Part shown: in pieces, positions 22,346 to 34,873 of the stretch | Position numbering within the stretch: the first letter of the stretch is position 1 | Layout of the letters: each line of letters begins with the position of its first letter | DNA from: Beroe forskalii | Taxonomy: Eukaryota; Ctenophora; Nuda; Beroida; Beroidae | Direction of reading: 5' to 3' | NCBI GenBank assembly: GCA_011033025.1 | Contig: WFMF01000048.1 | Location: forward strand, 620,001 to 684,000 | DNA: 64,000 nt | Notes under the pieces: generated by a model | The model's database searches: none | Told to the model about the DNA's origin: nothing | Seen by the model: the letters and a program-made list of their open reading frames with translations, nothing else | Program-made: the position numbers and the translations under genes

Positions 22346-23380
22346 CTAGTCCATCGTATATTTCCCATGCCTATTCACTATGGGACATGGAGAAACCACT
22401 ATCAGCTGTCCATCGTATCACAGAATAGGACTACATAACAAATTTTCGTTTTAAACGTAATTTCGAGCATTTTGCAGCTCCATATCCAAAGGCCTCTCAT
22501 GACAACATTTTTCGGCCGATTACCATGAAATTCGTTTTATAACTAAATCTCAAGGTATAAAAGCAGCATATCAAAGTAAAACATTATCCGATGAAAAGTC
22601 TTTGAGTTGGAGATGTCCAAAGTAGCGCAAAATAGCGTTATATCGCAAAATACGCTATTTTAGTGGTTTTACGCGATTTTGATGACGTCATCACAGCACC
22701 CAAATAGGCTCAAACCAACTTTCCATATAGCCTATCACACAATTCCACCTTAGTACAACATATTTTGACCGGTCTCAGCTCAAGATAAGTCGCAGTTCTT
22801 GACATCTCACTCGTTTAAATTTTGTCCTATAATTTGGAAATCGATTTTTCACCGTACAGTACCTTAGAAAATCGAGTATATCTCGATGAAAAATCGAGAT
22901 AGCCCAATGATCCATATGATTTTCTGAAAGCTCTTTAAATTTGCTAACTCCTATCCAAAAAATTCAAGAAGCTATCTCCATTCCTTCTTGGTGAAAAATG
23001 CGCTTGAAAATGGCCTATTTTCGCTAAAAAAGCAAGAAAATTTCGCTAAGTTGATGACGTCATAGTGACGTGATAATGACGTCACCAGAACTTCTCTTAT
23101 AGCCTATAACACTTTCCTATCTTAGATCAACAAAACCTGACCTCGATCATGGCTCTACCATTTCCCGTTCTTGAGATCTCGGCTTTGTAAGTTGGGTCCC
23201 GAATTATCAGCTCTTATTATTATTATTATCTTATTATTATTAATATTAATAATATATATTATTATACACCCTGTGACACCAAATTCTCTCTTATATACCC
23301 TGGCCAGAAACGTCTCTCAAATTTTTATTTTTTCTTATGCAGGAGGTCACCGCCCTGGCCAGGGCGGGAATGAGAATCTG
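22346..23380. other. No gene; palindromic TGACGTCA words
   Basis: CRE-like palindromes occur at about 22682 (TGATGACGTCATCA) and 23050-23082 (TGATGACGTCAT, ATGACGTCAC). A CGCCCTGGCCAGGGCG palindrome lies near 23351. No coding region is recognised. Confidence 0.4.
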
Positions 23381-24234
23381 TACACTCAGTTTTTTTTATA
23401 AGAAACTGTCTATAAGAAACTTAGCCTAGGATTTACGAAAATTTAAGAAACTTAGCCTAGAATTTCGGAAAAATTAAGAAACTTCACTGATTTACAATTA
23501 AGAAATTAAGAAACTTCTAGCCTAGAATTTTGAAATTTGTGTATAAAATCCTATTGCAACTGAAATTCTTTTAACATGATACGTCTGGCTTCTGGGGGCT
23601 GCGCCCCCAGACCCCCACTTTTTGATTGTGAACATTCCGAAACTAATCTAGTACTTCTATTGGACTTCTATTACAGTATTACACTGGATATGTGATAATT
23701 GATCATATTATGGAATATGAATTTAGAAAATGAATCTTTCATGATTTGTCGGTTTAAAGTAACATGTCAGATGCTAAAGCACAAAACAGAAATTTAGAAA
23801 TTGTTGTTGCGACAGGACACTATTACAGTTCCATATCTATTTCCAAAAGTTCCAAGCATTAAGCTCAGCTAGGTAAATCTTTAAATAGGATTAAGATATT
23901 ATCTAAATTTCAAAATTCGCGAACTTTTTTGGAAGAACATTTGATGAAGATCCCTGAACATTATTGTATACAGTTGCACAAATCTTTTAAAATAGGTACA
24001 TGCTTAAAAGTGTATAATTTACCTGAAAATATCAGAAGGTTCGATTCTAATCCGCAACTACAGTCTACACAGTAGGTTCCTATGTTGGCAATTTCGTAGA
24101 AATTTTGCTGTACGGTATGTCGGTATGTAGAATTAAGAAACCGATTAAGAAACTTTTAGGCTCAAAATCGTGAAAAAATAAGAAACTTGTAGCCTAGGAT
24201 TTCAATAAGTTTCTTATAAAAAAAACTGAGTGTA
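23381..24234. mobile_element. 850-bp MITE with perfect 25-bp TIRs at TA
   Basis: CACTCAGTTTTTTTTATAAG (continuing AAACT) at 23383 is perfectly inverted at the right end, 24232. TA flanks both ends (23381-23382, 24233-24234). Subterminal AAGAAACTT(A/G)GCCTAG words repeat on both sides. A GC hairpin CTGGGGGCTGCGCCCCCAG sits at about 23592. Confidence 0.85.
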
Positions 24235-24557
24235 AATAACAATATTAAAGAACCTGGATTGGTGATACTGAAACTCGATAATATACAGCGAGATATAATT
24301 AAAGTTTTTAAAAGATGCCCTCTGATCTGCATGGCGAGAGGAATTTGCGGTACATTCCTTATTTCCTTAAATCAATGATTCAATGAATGGTATCTGCGTC
24401 TTCCTGGAAACTATAATTCATTGCTTTGGAAGAGTGCGTACGTCATAAGTTAATGTCATGAAAGGTACTTGATACTGCCTAATCTTTGAACCTCGCCGCA
24501 GCATATTTGCTGAACAGCTTCCTACTTAGTGGATTTTTTATAATCTTTAACACCTCA

Positions 24558-24708
24558 CGCTCATACTTTATGGTATGAAATAATATACTCGCGTTGCTCG
24601 TATATTATTCCATAATTAATTCACTCACTTACGTTCGTGAATTAATCACATATAAAAGCCTTGGACCTGCGGTCCGCGGCTTTTATATAATGCCATAAAG
24701 TATGAGCG
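24558..24708. repeat. Cloverleaf palindrome A: outer stem plus three hairpins
   Basis: Outer stem 24558-24576/24690-24708 pairs at 18 of 19 positions (CGCTCATACTTTATGG...). Inside it are three hairpins: 24579-24588/24600-24609 (10 bp), 24615-24624/24637-24646 (10 bp) and 24651-24660/24678-24687 (10 bp). All inner stems are perfect and differ in sequence. It lacks tRNA-type promoter boxes. Confidence 0.85.
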
Positions 24709-24779
24709 TTCCGGTATTAAAGCTTATATTATATCAGTGATATTTATTTTCTGATATTTTTTACCCAAAATTGCAGTAG

Positions 24780-25450
24780 GACATAAATCGAAAGTGTACC
24801 AAGAATACTGCCGAAAGTAAGGTGTTTTGGTACAACAATTTTGCGAAAACTACTAGTCAGATTTTAAAGAAACTTTTCAGTTAAGTCAAGCTTGACCCAA
24901 AGAATATAGAAACGTCAAAAAATTGGTAGGTCTATGTGCTAACTTTCGAGATATAATCCAACACATGGAAATGTTATTTTAGCGATTTTTACGGTATTTT
25001 GGTACATCGATTACTCGAAAACTGGTCGTCACATTTTTATGAGAAATTCCAATTAGGTCGAATATGGCCCAACTAACATAAAAACGTCAAAAAATTGGGT
25101 GGTTTATGAGCTAACTTCCGAGCTATAACAAAACAAAAGAAAAATGGTATTTCCTTGTGTTCGGGGATATCTCGAAATTTAGCATATAGACCCCTCTATT
25201 TTTGACAGTTTTATGTTCTTCTAGTCATGCTCGACCTAACTGGAAAGTTTTATCAAAATGTGACGACCAGCTTTCAAGCAATCGCTGCACCAAAATACTG
25301 AGAAAATCGCTAAAATTACATTTTCCTGTGTTTGAATATAGCTCGTAAGTTAGCATATAGACCCCCAATTTTTGACGGTTTTATGTTCTTTGGGTCATGC
25401 TCGAGCTAACTGGAAAGTTTCATCAAAATGTGACGACTAATTTTCGGGTT
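24780..25450. repeat. Long inverted repeat of ~165-bp subunits
   Basis: The left half has units containing AAAACGTCAAAAAATTGG, GCTAACTT(T/C)CGAG and CGAAAACT. The right half has the complements (CCAATTTTTGACGGTTTTATG, CTCGTAAGTTAGC, AGTTAGGTCGAGCATGAC-like). The centre is near 25140. The two halves form a hairpin of about 300 bp per arm, with internal tandem duplication. Confidence 0.75.
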
Positions 25451-25497
25451 ACATACACTTGTACCAAATCCCATAATTTGGTACACTTGGTACACTT

Positions 25498-27245
25498 ACA
25501 CCCTTGTTCCATATGCATATTTTTAGTCGAATTTTTACTCGAATATCCGCGAGAGGAAATTCGAGTAAAAATTCGAGTCGAATTTCTGGGATATTCGGGC
25601 AAATATCCGCGCAAAATATCTGTCAACGTGTTTACAGATTTTCTCTGCTGTACTCGAATATTTGCGGTAATTGATACCTTGATTAGATCAGGCACCAATG
25701 CTAATTAGTCGGATATTTGGGTGAGATATTTGCTCTTGGTTCCATATGCATATTTTCTGTGAGATTTTCTCATGACGACCTTAATGAGATAATTAATATA
25801 TCTACACACAACCTATTACACGGCTGTGTTCTGCGTACAGTGTGTACCTACACACTCTTTGAATTAGAAACACACACGGACTTGCGTCGTTCGAAGAAGT
25901 GGATATTGTATAAATTTCTGCTTCTCTCTCAAAATTCATATAAATACTGACAATTGTACTCCAGTACTCAATACTTCAATAGTATTACCCTCTCAATAAT
26001 TTACGATGACAAAACTAATTGTAAAACTTAAGTTTAAATGATACGACTGGAACAGTTGGTATCGCTATTAAAAAGCTATCAGCTATCTTAACTTAAATCA
26101 AATCTTGTATAATGAATTAATCAAATCATGAGATTATCGTAGTGCGTCATCTCATGACCAAGACTTGAGCATACATTATGAAAGTATGAAAGTATAGTAC
26201 GGGGGAGCCCTGATAGTACAGAGGAGCCCAGATTTTACCGGGGAGCCCAAGTTGGTACGGGGGAGCCCGAGTTGGTACGGGGGAGCCCAAGTTGGGATGG
26301 GGGAGCCCAAGTTGGGATGGGGGAGCCCTGATAGTACGGGGGAGCCCAGATAGCATGGGGGAGCCCTGATACTACGGGGGAGCCCAAGTTGACATGGGGA
26401 GCACAAAAATGGGGGGAGCCCACGTTAGTTCGGGGGAGTCCAGATAGTACGGGGGAGCCCAGATAGTACGGGGGAGACCAGATAGTACGGGGAGCCCAAA
26501 TAGTACCGGGGAAACCAGATAGTATGGGGGAACCCAGATAGTACGGGGGAGACCAGATAGTACGAGGGAGACCAGATAGTACGGGGAGCCCAGATAGTAC
26601 GGGGGAGACCAGATTGTATGGGGGAGACCAGATAGTATGGGGAACCCAGATAGACGGTTTGTCCCGGTCATGTTTAAGTTTATGGCATCGTTCATTACAT
26701 CGACCAATTCATTAACAAAACAGTCTAATTGAGTGACAATTGAGCTAAGGAATATCTGATTAGATTGAAATTATACTATTATAGCTATAAATGCTATCAA
26801 AACACGTTGGTATCAATTTGTAATGTTCACGATACAAAATAAGGAATGCTGGTACTCCTTGCCTATACGTCATCACAAGGACCCCAAGAAAAATAATAAT
26901 TTCAATCGCATTCATTCCCTCTTCGCACTGATGTTTCCAGTTTCGGATCAGAAGTTGAACGCCATCAACCATATTGCGTGTATGATGCAAGTGTGTACAT
27001 ATAAGTCATTATACTATTACTCTATTACCCTATTACAATACATTGAGGTGATTATGATGTGCTCGCCCATCGATATCATTCTGCAGCCGTGTCGTCTTTC
27101 AAAATTGAATTACGATTCACCCTGCGTGCCAAAAGTTCGACTGGAAAATATGCATATGGAGCCCAGAGCGTCTCTGGGATTTTTTCAAGGTCAATTATTC
27201 GACTCGAATATTCTAGTCGAATATATCAATATGGAACAAGGGTGT
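25498..27245. mobile_element. 1.75-kb element with perfect 17-bp TIRs
   Basis: ACACCCTTGTTCCATAT at 25498-25514 is exactly inverted at 27229-27245. Subterminal DNA on both sides is full of (A/T)TTCGA(G/A)T words (ACTCGAATATT, TCGAGTCGAAT). No transposase is visible and no target duplication is clear. It contains the 19-bp minisatellite at 26190. Confidence 0.75.
26190..26655 (+). repeat. 19-bp G-rich minisatellite
   Basis: About 24 copies of GATAGTACGGGGGAGCCCA with variants (AAGTTGGGATGGGGGAGCCC). Pro/Gly-rich open frames on the minus strand are artefacts. Confidence 0.9.
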
Positions 27246-27589
27246 TAGGTCCCTCTCCATATTTTTACGATTTTATATATCTGATATAATTGATATTCGA
27301 CTGATATAATTCGGTCGAAAAAATATGTGCGAGCCGGCACATATTAAATTTTTTTACTCATATATATGGGTAGTTGTTGCCTAGATCGCCTTCTAATTGA
27401 TACGCTTAATTGAATTTTGACATGTACCCAGGTATACTTGTGTGTTAATGAGGTAATTGTTTACATTCAACACTCTACAACCGAGCTCGGGCTCGTTCAC
27501 CATTGACCTTGATCGAGGTGGATCGAGGAAATAAATGACAAAACTCTTGATTTTGCAATTGGGAAGTATGAAATATGCGTTGTAATAAA

Positions 27590-27990
27590 GTGGTGTCAAA
27601 GTAAAGTGGTGTCAGGGTAAAATCGTGAAAGGGTTAGGTGATGCCAGGGTCTAGTGAAGTCAGGGTAAAATGGCATCAGGTCGAAATGGTACCAGGGTAA
27701 AGTGGTGTCAGGATAAAGTAGTTCAGGGTAAACTGGCGTCATTGTGAAGTGGTGCCAGAATTCAGTGGTTCAGCTGTTCAGAGTCAAATAGTTTCAAGGA
27801 GACGGAGTTTCAGAACAAAACAGTGCCAGTGTTATTGTTAAGTTGTGTCAGGGCGAAGCGGTGTCAGAGTTTAGTGGTGTCAGAGTCTAGTGGTGTCACG
27901 GTTAGACTGGTGTCAAGTTAAAGTGCTGTCAGGGTAAAGCGGAGTCAGGGTCATGTTATGTTTTCAGGGTAAAGTTGTTTTGGGGTTAAG
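27590..27990 (+). repeat. Degenerate 16-17-bp array (GTGTCAGGGTAAAGTG)
   Basis: About 25 loosely conserved copies of a GGTGTCAGGGTAAAGT-like word. The same family recurs at 35680-36200, so the two arrays bracket the LINE ORF1 pseudogene. Confidence 0.75.
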
Positions 27991-28213
27991 TGGTGTTAGT
28001 GTAAATAGGTGTAAACTTCAGACAACGCTGAAATCTGAGCTAAAGAGTTACAGTGATGCTGTTGCTTCCAGTTTCAGTACCCAGGTTCCAATGGTTTCTC
28101 CCAAGGACATTGCTGGTGTTGTTGAGAACGTTGTGAAAACAGAGGACAGGAGCAAGAACATCATTCTGTTCGGTGTCAAGGAAGATGACGCCCTGATCAA
28201 TATCATTGAGAAC

Positions 28214-29409
28214 GGATGACCATATGGGGATGACCAAAACGTCATGACTTAATTACTTAAAATTAAAAATTTGCTGCTTGGTTTTCTTAATTTTCAATGA
28301 GTAAATAGGACAGCGAAATCCCCATACAATTCTTTTATCGCGCTTTAGAAATACGTTGAAAACATAGAAGCATTGCTCTCAGCTATTATAATGAAAGATA
28401 TAAAGGTAGGTAAGTACGAACAGTAGGCGGATGAGTTTTACATCATTATAGCGTTCTAATGTATTGAATTAGTGACGGTAAAAGGTTAAACAGAACAGCT
28501 ATCAATTTATTAAAGCTGCAGCAGATACTATTACGGATACAAAGCTCTGCTGGATGACCAGGAATGTGATTACCAAACGCTATATATTTTCTACTTTGAT
28601 CTATGTAAGTGATACTTTTTTGGGGTTCTGGAGGTGAGATTTGCGATTCTCACCTCCGTAAAGCCAGAAAATCATATATTAACGTTGGCAAGCTAATTAG
28701 ATTTGATCATAATGTATCTCTATGATTTTGGTCATCCTTGAGCTCTTGAGCGCAGAGGCATCATGATATCACATAATATATTTTTATCTACAAACTACAG
28801 TACAGAATTGCTGTAGTCCGTTCAGCCATGTCAATAAGGTTAATAAAGTATAATAAAGTTCATGCTACGGTTTAAGAAGTAAGTAACGAACTTATATATG
28901 CTCAGAATAAATAGGCAGTCGCAATGACGCCATCAACTTTGTGTGCACTGTCAAATTGTTGAAAATAACCGCTTATTTTTCGCGTGTGGGGTATAATTGA
29001 GTGATAATAAGATCTTACTTGGCTGGGACCGAATAGATACGCTGATATGGGCGAATTGGAATGTTCTCAATTGTATAGTATGCGAATAAATTTATCAAGC
29101 ACATGAACCACGAAAAACTTCACAGTGTTGTTTTGATACTAGCTCTTTTGTTCTAACATGTCGAAGTTCGCCCACAGGTAGGTATAATACATTTTAATTT
29201 ATTACCTATGACCTATGCCCATGTCAGCCAACCTTGTAAAAACTAACATAATGAATGATTGTTGATTATAACATAATCTATTTGTCTACAATCTTCGATC
29301 AAATTTCCTGAATACCATTGAGTTTTTAAGCTTAAAAATCAATATATTTTTTGTTACCGAAAAAAAAATTCAAAAAATGGATGACCAAATTTCACTTCGG
29401 GGATGACCA
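28214..29409. mobile_element. 1.18-kb insertion in the ORF1 pseudogene, flanked by GGATGACCA
   Basis: GGATGACCA occurs at 28214-28222 and 29401-29409, bounding AT-rich non-coding DNA. Extra copies lie just inside at 28228-28236 and 29379-29387. A 9-bp duplication is therefore plausible, but the inner copies make the boundary ambiguous. The inner DNA has no recognised gene. Confidence 0.5.
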
Positions 29410-29811
29410 ATTAGATACGATGTTGATATGGGAGATGACGGTGTTGAAGTGGAGAAGGTGGTTAGTGACTTGTTTTGTAAAGTTGGAGAAAAGCCTCACG
29501 TCAGCTTCTGTGAAAGGTTGGGTAGGAAGAACACTGACAGACCCCGTCCCATCAAAGTCTGTCTTACAAACTGTCCGTTTACGGAAATGCGGGAAAAGAT
29601 TGCGAGACATCCCGGCTACTTGGCGAGTGTTTGTGGCACCGGACCTGACTCATGAGGAGAGAGAGGAGCGGAAGAAACTGGTTGAACTCATGAAAGCGAG
29701 GAAGGCAGCTAACCCGGAGCACCACTTCTACATCTCAAGAGGTGAAGTTTGGTGTGATCAGTCACCAACAACCCGCAACCTTGTACCAGCTGCCAACTCT
29801 CAGACTGCTCC

Positions 29812-30108
29812 TACCCCCTCAAAGACCACTCCCACCCCCTCAAATCCTGCTCCCACCCCCTCAAATCCTGCTCCCACCCCCTCAAATCCTGCTCCTACCC
29901 CCTCAAATCCTGCTCCTACCCCCTCAAATCCTGCTCCTACCCCCTCAAAGACCACTCCCGCCCCCTCAAAGACTACTCCTGCCCCCTCAAAGACTACTCC
30001 TGCCCCCTCAAAGACCACTCCCACCCCCTCAAATCCTGCTCCCACCCCCTCAAATCCTGCTCCTACCCCCTCAAATCCTGCTCCCACCCCCTCAAATCCT
30101 GCTCCTAC
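29812..30108 (+). repeat. 21-bp coding minisatellite (PTPSNPA repeat)
   Basis: Units of CCCACCCCCTCAAATCCTGC(T) and a CCCTCAAAGACCACTCC(C) variant. The array continues at 35263-35420 beyond the large insertion. Confidence 0.9.
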
Positions 30109-30555
30109 TAGGAAACGACCGGTTACAGTTTTTCGAAAATTCCGGTTTCGGTTTCGGTTTCGGTTTACCAATTTATGGAATGTCGGTAACGGTTACGGTT
30201 ACGGTTTGCCAAATTCATTAACGTCGGTTACGGTTTCGGTTACGGTTAGTAACGGCCAAAAACCGCGGTTACGGTTTCGGTTACGGTTTGCTCAAATTAA
30301 CGGTTTTTTATTCGGTTCGGTTCGGTTAGTGGACATTTTAAAATCTTTGAATCAAAATTTTAAATAGTCTATCCTATAGTAGTGAAGTACCAATAGTAGT
30401 GAAGTACCTTTCATATATTTGTCGATAAACATAATATTATACATTATGCAAACTGTACCAAACGAGTTACAACATGCGAACTGCTGCCTCTCACTCTAAA
30501 TATCATGTTAACTTCAATATCTTCTATAGTTCTATCCATCCAGTGTATTCGAGTT

Positions 30556-30618
30556 GTTATTGGTCGGCTAATATCATCGAGTAGCGAAGCCACGAGATGA
30601 TATCAGCCGACCAATAAC
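30556..30618. repeat. Single hairpin, 23-bp arms, CGAAG apex
   Basis: Arms 30556-30578 and 30596-30618 pair at 22 of 23 positions. The apex is GAGTAGCGAAGCCACGAG, with the GCGAAGC core seen in the cloverleaf palindromes. Confidence 0.85.
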
Positions 30619-30767
30619 GCTCTTATTTTCCAACACGCAAGAACTTTTAACCAATAGCAGTTCGTTCATACCTTATCGGACATAATTATCATGGACTCTA
30701 GTTTCAGGGACATAAAACTTCACGGACATTAATATTCACGCTCGATCCAGCCAACTCAAATCAGTCA

Positions 30768-31319
30768 GTCAATCAGTCAGTCAATCAGTCAGTCAATCAG
30801 TCAGTCAATCAGTCAGCCAATTTGTCAGTCAATCAGTCAGTCAATCAGTCAGTCAATCAGTCAGTCAATCAGTCAGTCAATCAGTCAGTCAATCAGTCAG
30901 TCAATCAGTCAGTCAATCAGTCAGTCAATCAGTCAGTCAATCAGTCATTCAATCAGTCAGTCAATCAGTCAGTCAATCAGTCAGTCAATCAGTCAGTCAA
31001 TCAGTCAGTCAATCAGTCAGTCAATCAGTCAGTCAATCAGTCAGTCAATCAGTCAGTCAATCAGTCAGTCAATCAGTCAGTCAATCAGTCAGTCAATCAG
31101 TCAGTCAATCAGTCAGTCAGTCAATCAGTCAGTCAATCAGTCAGTCAATCAGTCAGTCAATCAGTCAGTCAATCAGTCAGTCAATCAGTCAGTCAATCAG
31201 TCAGTCAATCAGTCAATCAGTCAGTCAATCAGTCAGTCAATCAGTCAGTCAATCAGTCAGTCATCAGTCAGTCAATCAGTCAGTCAATCAGTCAGTCAAT
31301 CAGTCAGTCAATCAGTCAG
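30768..31319 (+). repeat. 12-bp satellite (CAGTCAGTCAAT), left part
   Basis: About 45 units with few variants. It is split from its right part (33692-34137) by the 31320-33691 element. Ser-Val-Asn-Gln open frames are artefacts. Confidence 0.95.
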
Positions 31320-33691
31320 GGACATGTTTCTTTAGTCACAGCACATTTTAGAGTTTTTTAGGTCAATACCTTTGACCAGAATTTTGAGGCATTAGATAAC
31401 GGACTGGAGGATTTGTTATATTTCAATATTGATCAGGAAGAACTAAAATATATCACACATTTTTTCATTTTGGTCTAAGTGCTTCACAGCTAAAGTTAGA
31501 CCCTCAAAAAGTTCGGTTTGTTAAATGTAACGGTAATGCTAACAAAAGACCTGGATTTTCATTAGCTCCACTTTCTAGCAAAAACACACGCATTTATGAC
31601 TAAATTATCATTCCAAAAGTTAGAATACATTGAAAATATAGTATTTTCTGTTAATAGTAGACCGCATTTCAGAGATAAATGTTACTTCCTAATGCTAAAT
31701 TTGGACCATTCAAAAATAAGTATGTTTTTGAATATCTGACTCTCGGAATAGCCATGATGAAAATTTCTGTTTGTTTCAGTCTCCCTGATGATGAGACGAC
31801 TTTAAAGATCGAATTGATGTTCAATTTTTACGTAAATGTTGACCCAAATGCTAAATATGGACCATTCAAAATCTGGTGGATTTGATAGCATTTTCCTATC
31901 AGGAACCACTCCCAAGGTCTATTTTAGACTTGTTATCAAGTTATACTTGCTTCAGTACATTTCAGTTCCATTTGCTCATCATTTTAACTTTGAAAATCTA
32001 TAAAATGTTCGGTTATGAGCTAAAAAGAGACCATTTTCTCGAAAAAGGGTGTTATTAAATTAGCATTTTATGATTTCTTTTTAATTTAAAACTGATACCA
32101 GGTGTAATTTTGACCATACCGAACCAATTAGGAACAATCAACTCAGTTATTGGGTACTTATGATGCTAAATATGGACCAATTTTTAGTCACTCATAGACG
32201 AGATTTCATTTGTGAGGTCAAATTTTACCGAGAATTCGTCAGCAATGGCCCTTTCTTAGCATTGTAGAATATTTTTATGGAACAAAAAGAAGCCAGTGCA
32301 TCATATTAGATCAAAATTAAATGATCTGTGATGAAATGGGATGCTAATAAAGGACCTAAACATAGCTTCATCCCCCCCCTAAGAAAAGGGGGGGGGGATA
32401 AAGATTTTGGGTCAGATAAGGTAGGTGGGGGGTTGCCCTAATTTCAATGATTCTGGGGGGACTTGGACTGAAGGGGGGAGTGAAAAAATTAAGGGGGGGG
32501 ATTGGGATCTGGCAGAAGAATTTCAAAATTTGAGATGAAAATCCTATTTCTGTGAGAAATATTTTTTCTCCGACCCTCTGGCTTCTGGGGGCTGCGCCCC
32601 CAGACCCCCGCTATCTTTTTTTAAGACTGCCAAATAACTACAATACTTCAATTCCCTGCCATTTTTAAGTGATATCAACTTAACTAATGTGTTTCTATGT
32701 TTTAATATTGTGTTGACAATATCCCTGAGGCTTGGTTTCATGTCATGATTCCCTTACAAGTGTCACTTCATAGCTTTAATTATATTCAAGGATTAATTTA
32801 CATTAAAATTGAACTTCATTACCATTTCAGTCATTAGAAATATTATATGTTATTAAAACTCAAAATTGACTAAATTTCTTGTCTGTCAGTCACATTTCAT
32901 AGTTTACATACTTTCATCTTGTCATTAAGTTTCTAGTTTCGATTGATTCTATTGTAAACATTTCAATGGACATATCTTTGAAAAATTTTCTAAGTTTTTG
33001 GTGGGGGGTTGTTAAAATTTTTGAAATTCAGGGGGCGGGTGGCCAAAAGGGGGGGGGGGATTGAGGATTTTGAAAATTCAGGGGGGAGGTTTTGTCAAGG
33101 GGGGAGTTGAAAAATTCAGGGGGGGGATTGGACCCAGGATGAAGCTATGGACCTAAACACATGAAATGTTCTTTAGCGACTCTAAATGAGGCAAGATGGT
33201 TCTTTTTTAGCTTATATTTCTACTGAAAACATTGGCTTCTGATAGAATTAGATTTGCTACCTCGATTATAATAGAATTTTAGTCAAAAAGGTATTAAACG
33301 TCTTGATTATTCCCAAAATGTTAAATTTTTCAGGCATAGGGATCAATATTAGCCAATCCACAACAATTATCAAGATAATTAGGACATTTAAAGTTTTTTG
33401 GGACTGAAAAAGGCTCAAAATGATTATCTAATTGACCAATTATATCAAAACACCATACATTTGTTGTTATCTATGTCACTAATGCTAAAAAAGGTGTTTT
33501 CTTAGCATAATTCTTTAACAATTATCGCAATCAATAAATTGAATGGCTTATATTTAGCATAATATCATTAGACACTATATCCCAAATTTTGAGACCACTT
33601 GGGCAATATATGGTCTTTTTATATAGCAATTTTTATAAATTTTCAGAATTTGAAAAATCCCAAAATGTGCTGTGACTAAAGAAACATGTCC
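31320..33691. mobile_element. 2.37-kb TIR element inside the 12-bp satellite
   Basis: GGACATGTTTCTTTAGTCAC (continuing to about 30 bp) at 31320 is perfectly inverted at the right end 33691. TCAG is present on both sides (31316-31319, 33692-33695), but the flanking array is repetitive, so the duplication length is ambiguous. Interior words TGCTAAAT(T/A)TGGACCATTCAAAA recur near 31693, 31848 and 32162. No ORF is recognised. Confidence 0.88.
32352..33158. mobile_element. 0.79-kb element with 12-bp TIR and 10-bp target duplication
   Basis: The element proper is 32362-33148, with ends ATAGCTTCATCC and GGATGAAGCTAT. GGACCTAAAC is duplicated exactly at 32352-32361 and 33149-33158. The interior is rich in G and C runs and holds the hairpin CTGGGGGCTGCGCCCCCAG (about 32586). 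A 10-bp duplication would suit a Mutator-like mobiliser (inference). Confidence 0.87.
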
Positions 33692-34137
33692 TCAGTCAAT
33701 CAGTCAGTCAATCAGTCAGTCAATCAGTCAGTCAATCAGTCAGTCAATCAGTCAGTCAATCAGTCAGTCAATCAGTCAGTCAATCAGTCAGTCAATCAGT
33801 CAGTCAATCAGTCAGTCAATCAGTCAGTCAATCAGTCAGTCAATCAGTCAGTCAATCAGTCAGTCAATCAGTCAGTCAATCAGTCAGTCAATCAGTCAGT
33901 CAATCAGTCAGTCAATCAGTCAGTCAATCAGTCAGTCAATCAGTCAGTCAATCAGTCAATCAATCAGTCAGTCAATCAGTCAGTCAATCAGTCAGTCAAT
34001 CAGTCAGTCAATCAGTCAGTCAATCAGTCAGTCAATCAGTCAGTCAATCAGTCAGTCAATCAGTCAGTCAATCAGTCAGTCAATCAGTCAGTCAATCAGT
34101 CAGTCAATCAGTCAGTCAATCAGTCAGTCAATCAGTC
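33692..34137 (+). repeat. 12-bp satellite, right part
   Basis: Same unit and phase as 30768-31319, about 37 near-identical copies. Long Ser/Gln/Asn/Ile open frames across it are artefacts of a unit divisible by three. Confidence 0.95.
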
Positions 34138-34295
34138 GCGAAAATTACCAACGTGCGGCTAATTTATACACCAAGCCTCGAAAGTTGGAGACACCGCTAT
34201 TATACAGCAACAGTTAATTGCGTACATTAGGTGCGTTGAGCAAATAGCTGTCGTGGTCAGGCATGAATACTTATCTTGTGCGATTATTAAGATGA

Positions 34296-34767
34296 TACCT
34301 TAACCTCCAATATTTTAGTCGTGTCAAAATATAGTCGGAATTATCATAGTCGTAAAATGTTAGTCACAGAGGGTTTGGGCATATAGTCGGCCGAAATTTT
34401 AGTCGGCATTTTTGGCGAATTATAGCCTCAAATTTCGATTTTCAAAGCGTTTTTTCTTAAATTTCTTTGATTTCTGATTACTGTATTGGAAATTGTAAAT
34501 TTTAGTATGGCTGACAAAGCACATCCCTACAACCATCTTAATTCTCCCAAAATGATATCGAACGTTAGAATGACGTCATAACAATCCATTTTCAGACCAG
34601 GTTGCTCTCTAATAATATGCTAAAGTGCGAAAAACTACACAAATTATGATTCTAAAAGTAAAGTCTGCGCTTTCTATAGTCGGTAATAATTATGGTTTCC
34701 CGAATTTATAGTCGAAATCCGAATTTGACTAAAAAATAGGCCGACTATATTTTCGGAGGTTAAGGTA
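34296..34767. mobile_element. 468-bp MITE at TA
   Basis: CCTTAACCTCC at 34298 is inverted at 34765, with TA on both sides. Interior TAGTCGG and TAGTCGAAAT-like words occur in both orientations. Confidence 0.72.
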
Positions 34768-34873
34768 ATGCTTTCATTAAAATTCACTCTCTCTATTCTA
34801 TTTGTAAAAATTGTAAAAAAAAGGTAATGCTTTCATTAAAATTCACTCTCTCTATTCTATTTGTAAAAATTGT
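34762..34873 (+). repeat. Exact 53-bp direct duplication
   Basis: The block starting AAGGTAATGCTTTCATTAAA at 34762-34814 is repeated exactly at 34821-34873, offset 59 bp. It begins at the last bases of the neighbouring MITE. Confidence 0.9.

Noticed and set aside
22682..23082. TGACGTCA palindromes as regulatory CRE sites
   Set aside because: Short words also scattered elsewhere in repeats, with no adjacent promoter or gene to support regulation.
30822..34217. Ser-Val-Asn-Gln and Ser-Ile-Ser-Gln repeat frames
   Set aside because: 12-bp satellite translation. Frames are interchangeable and interrupted by transposons.
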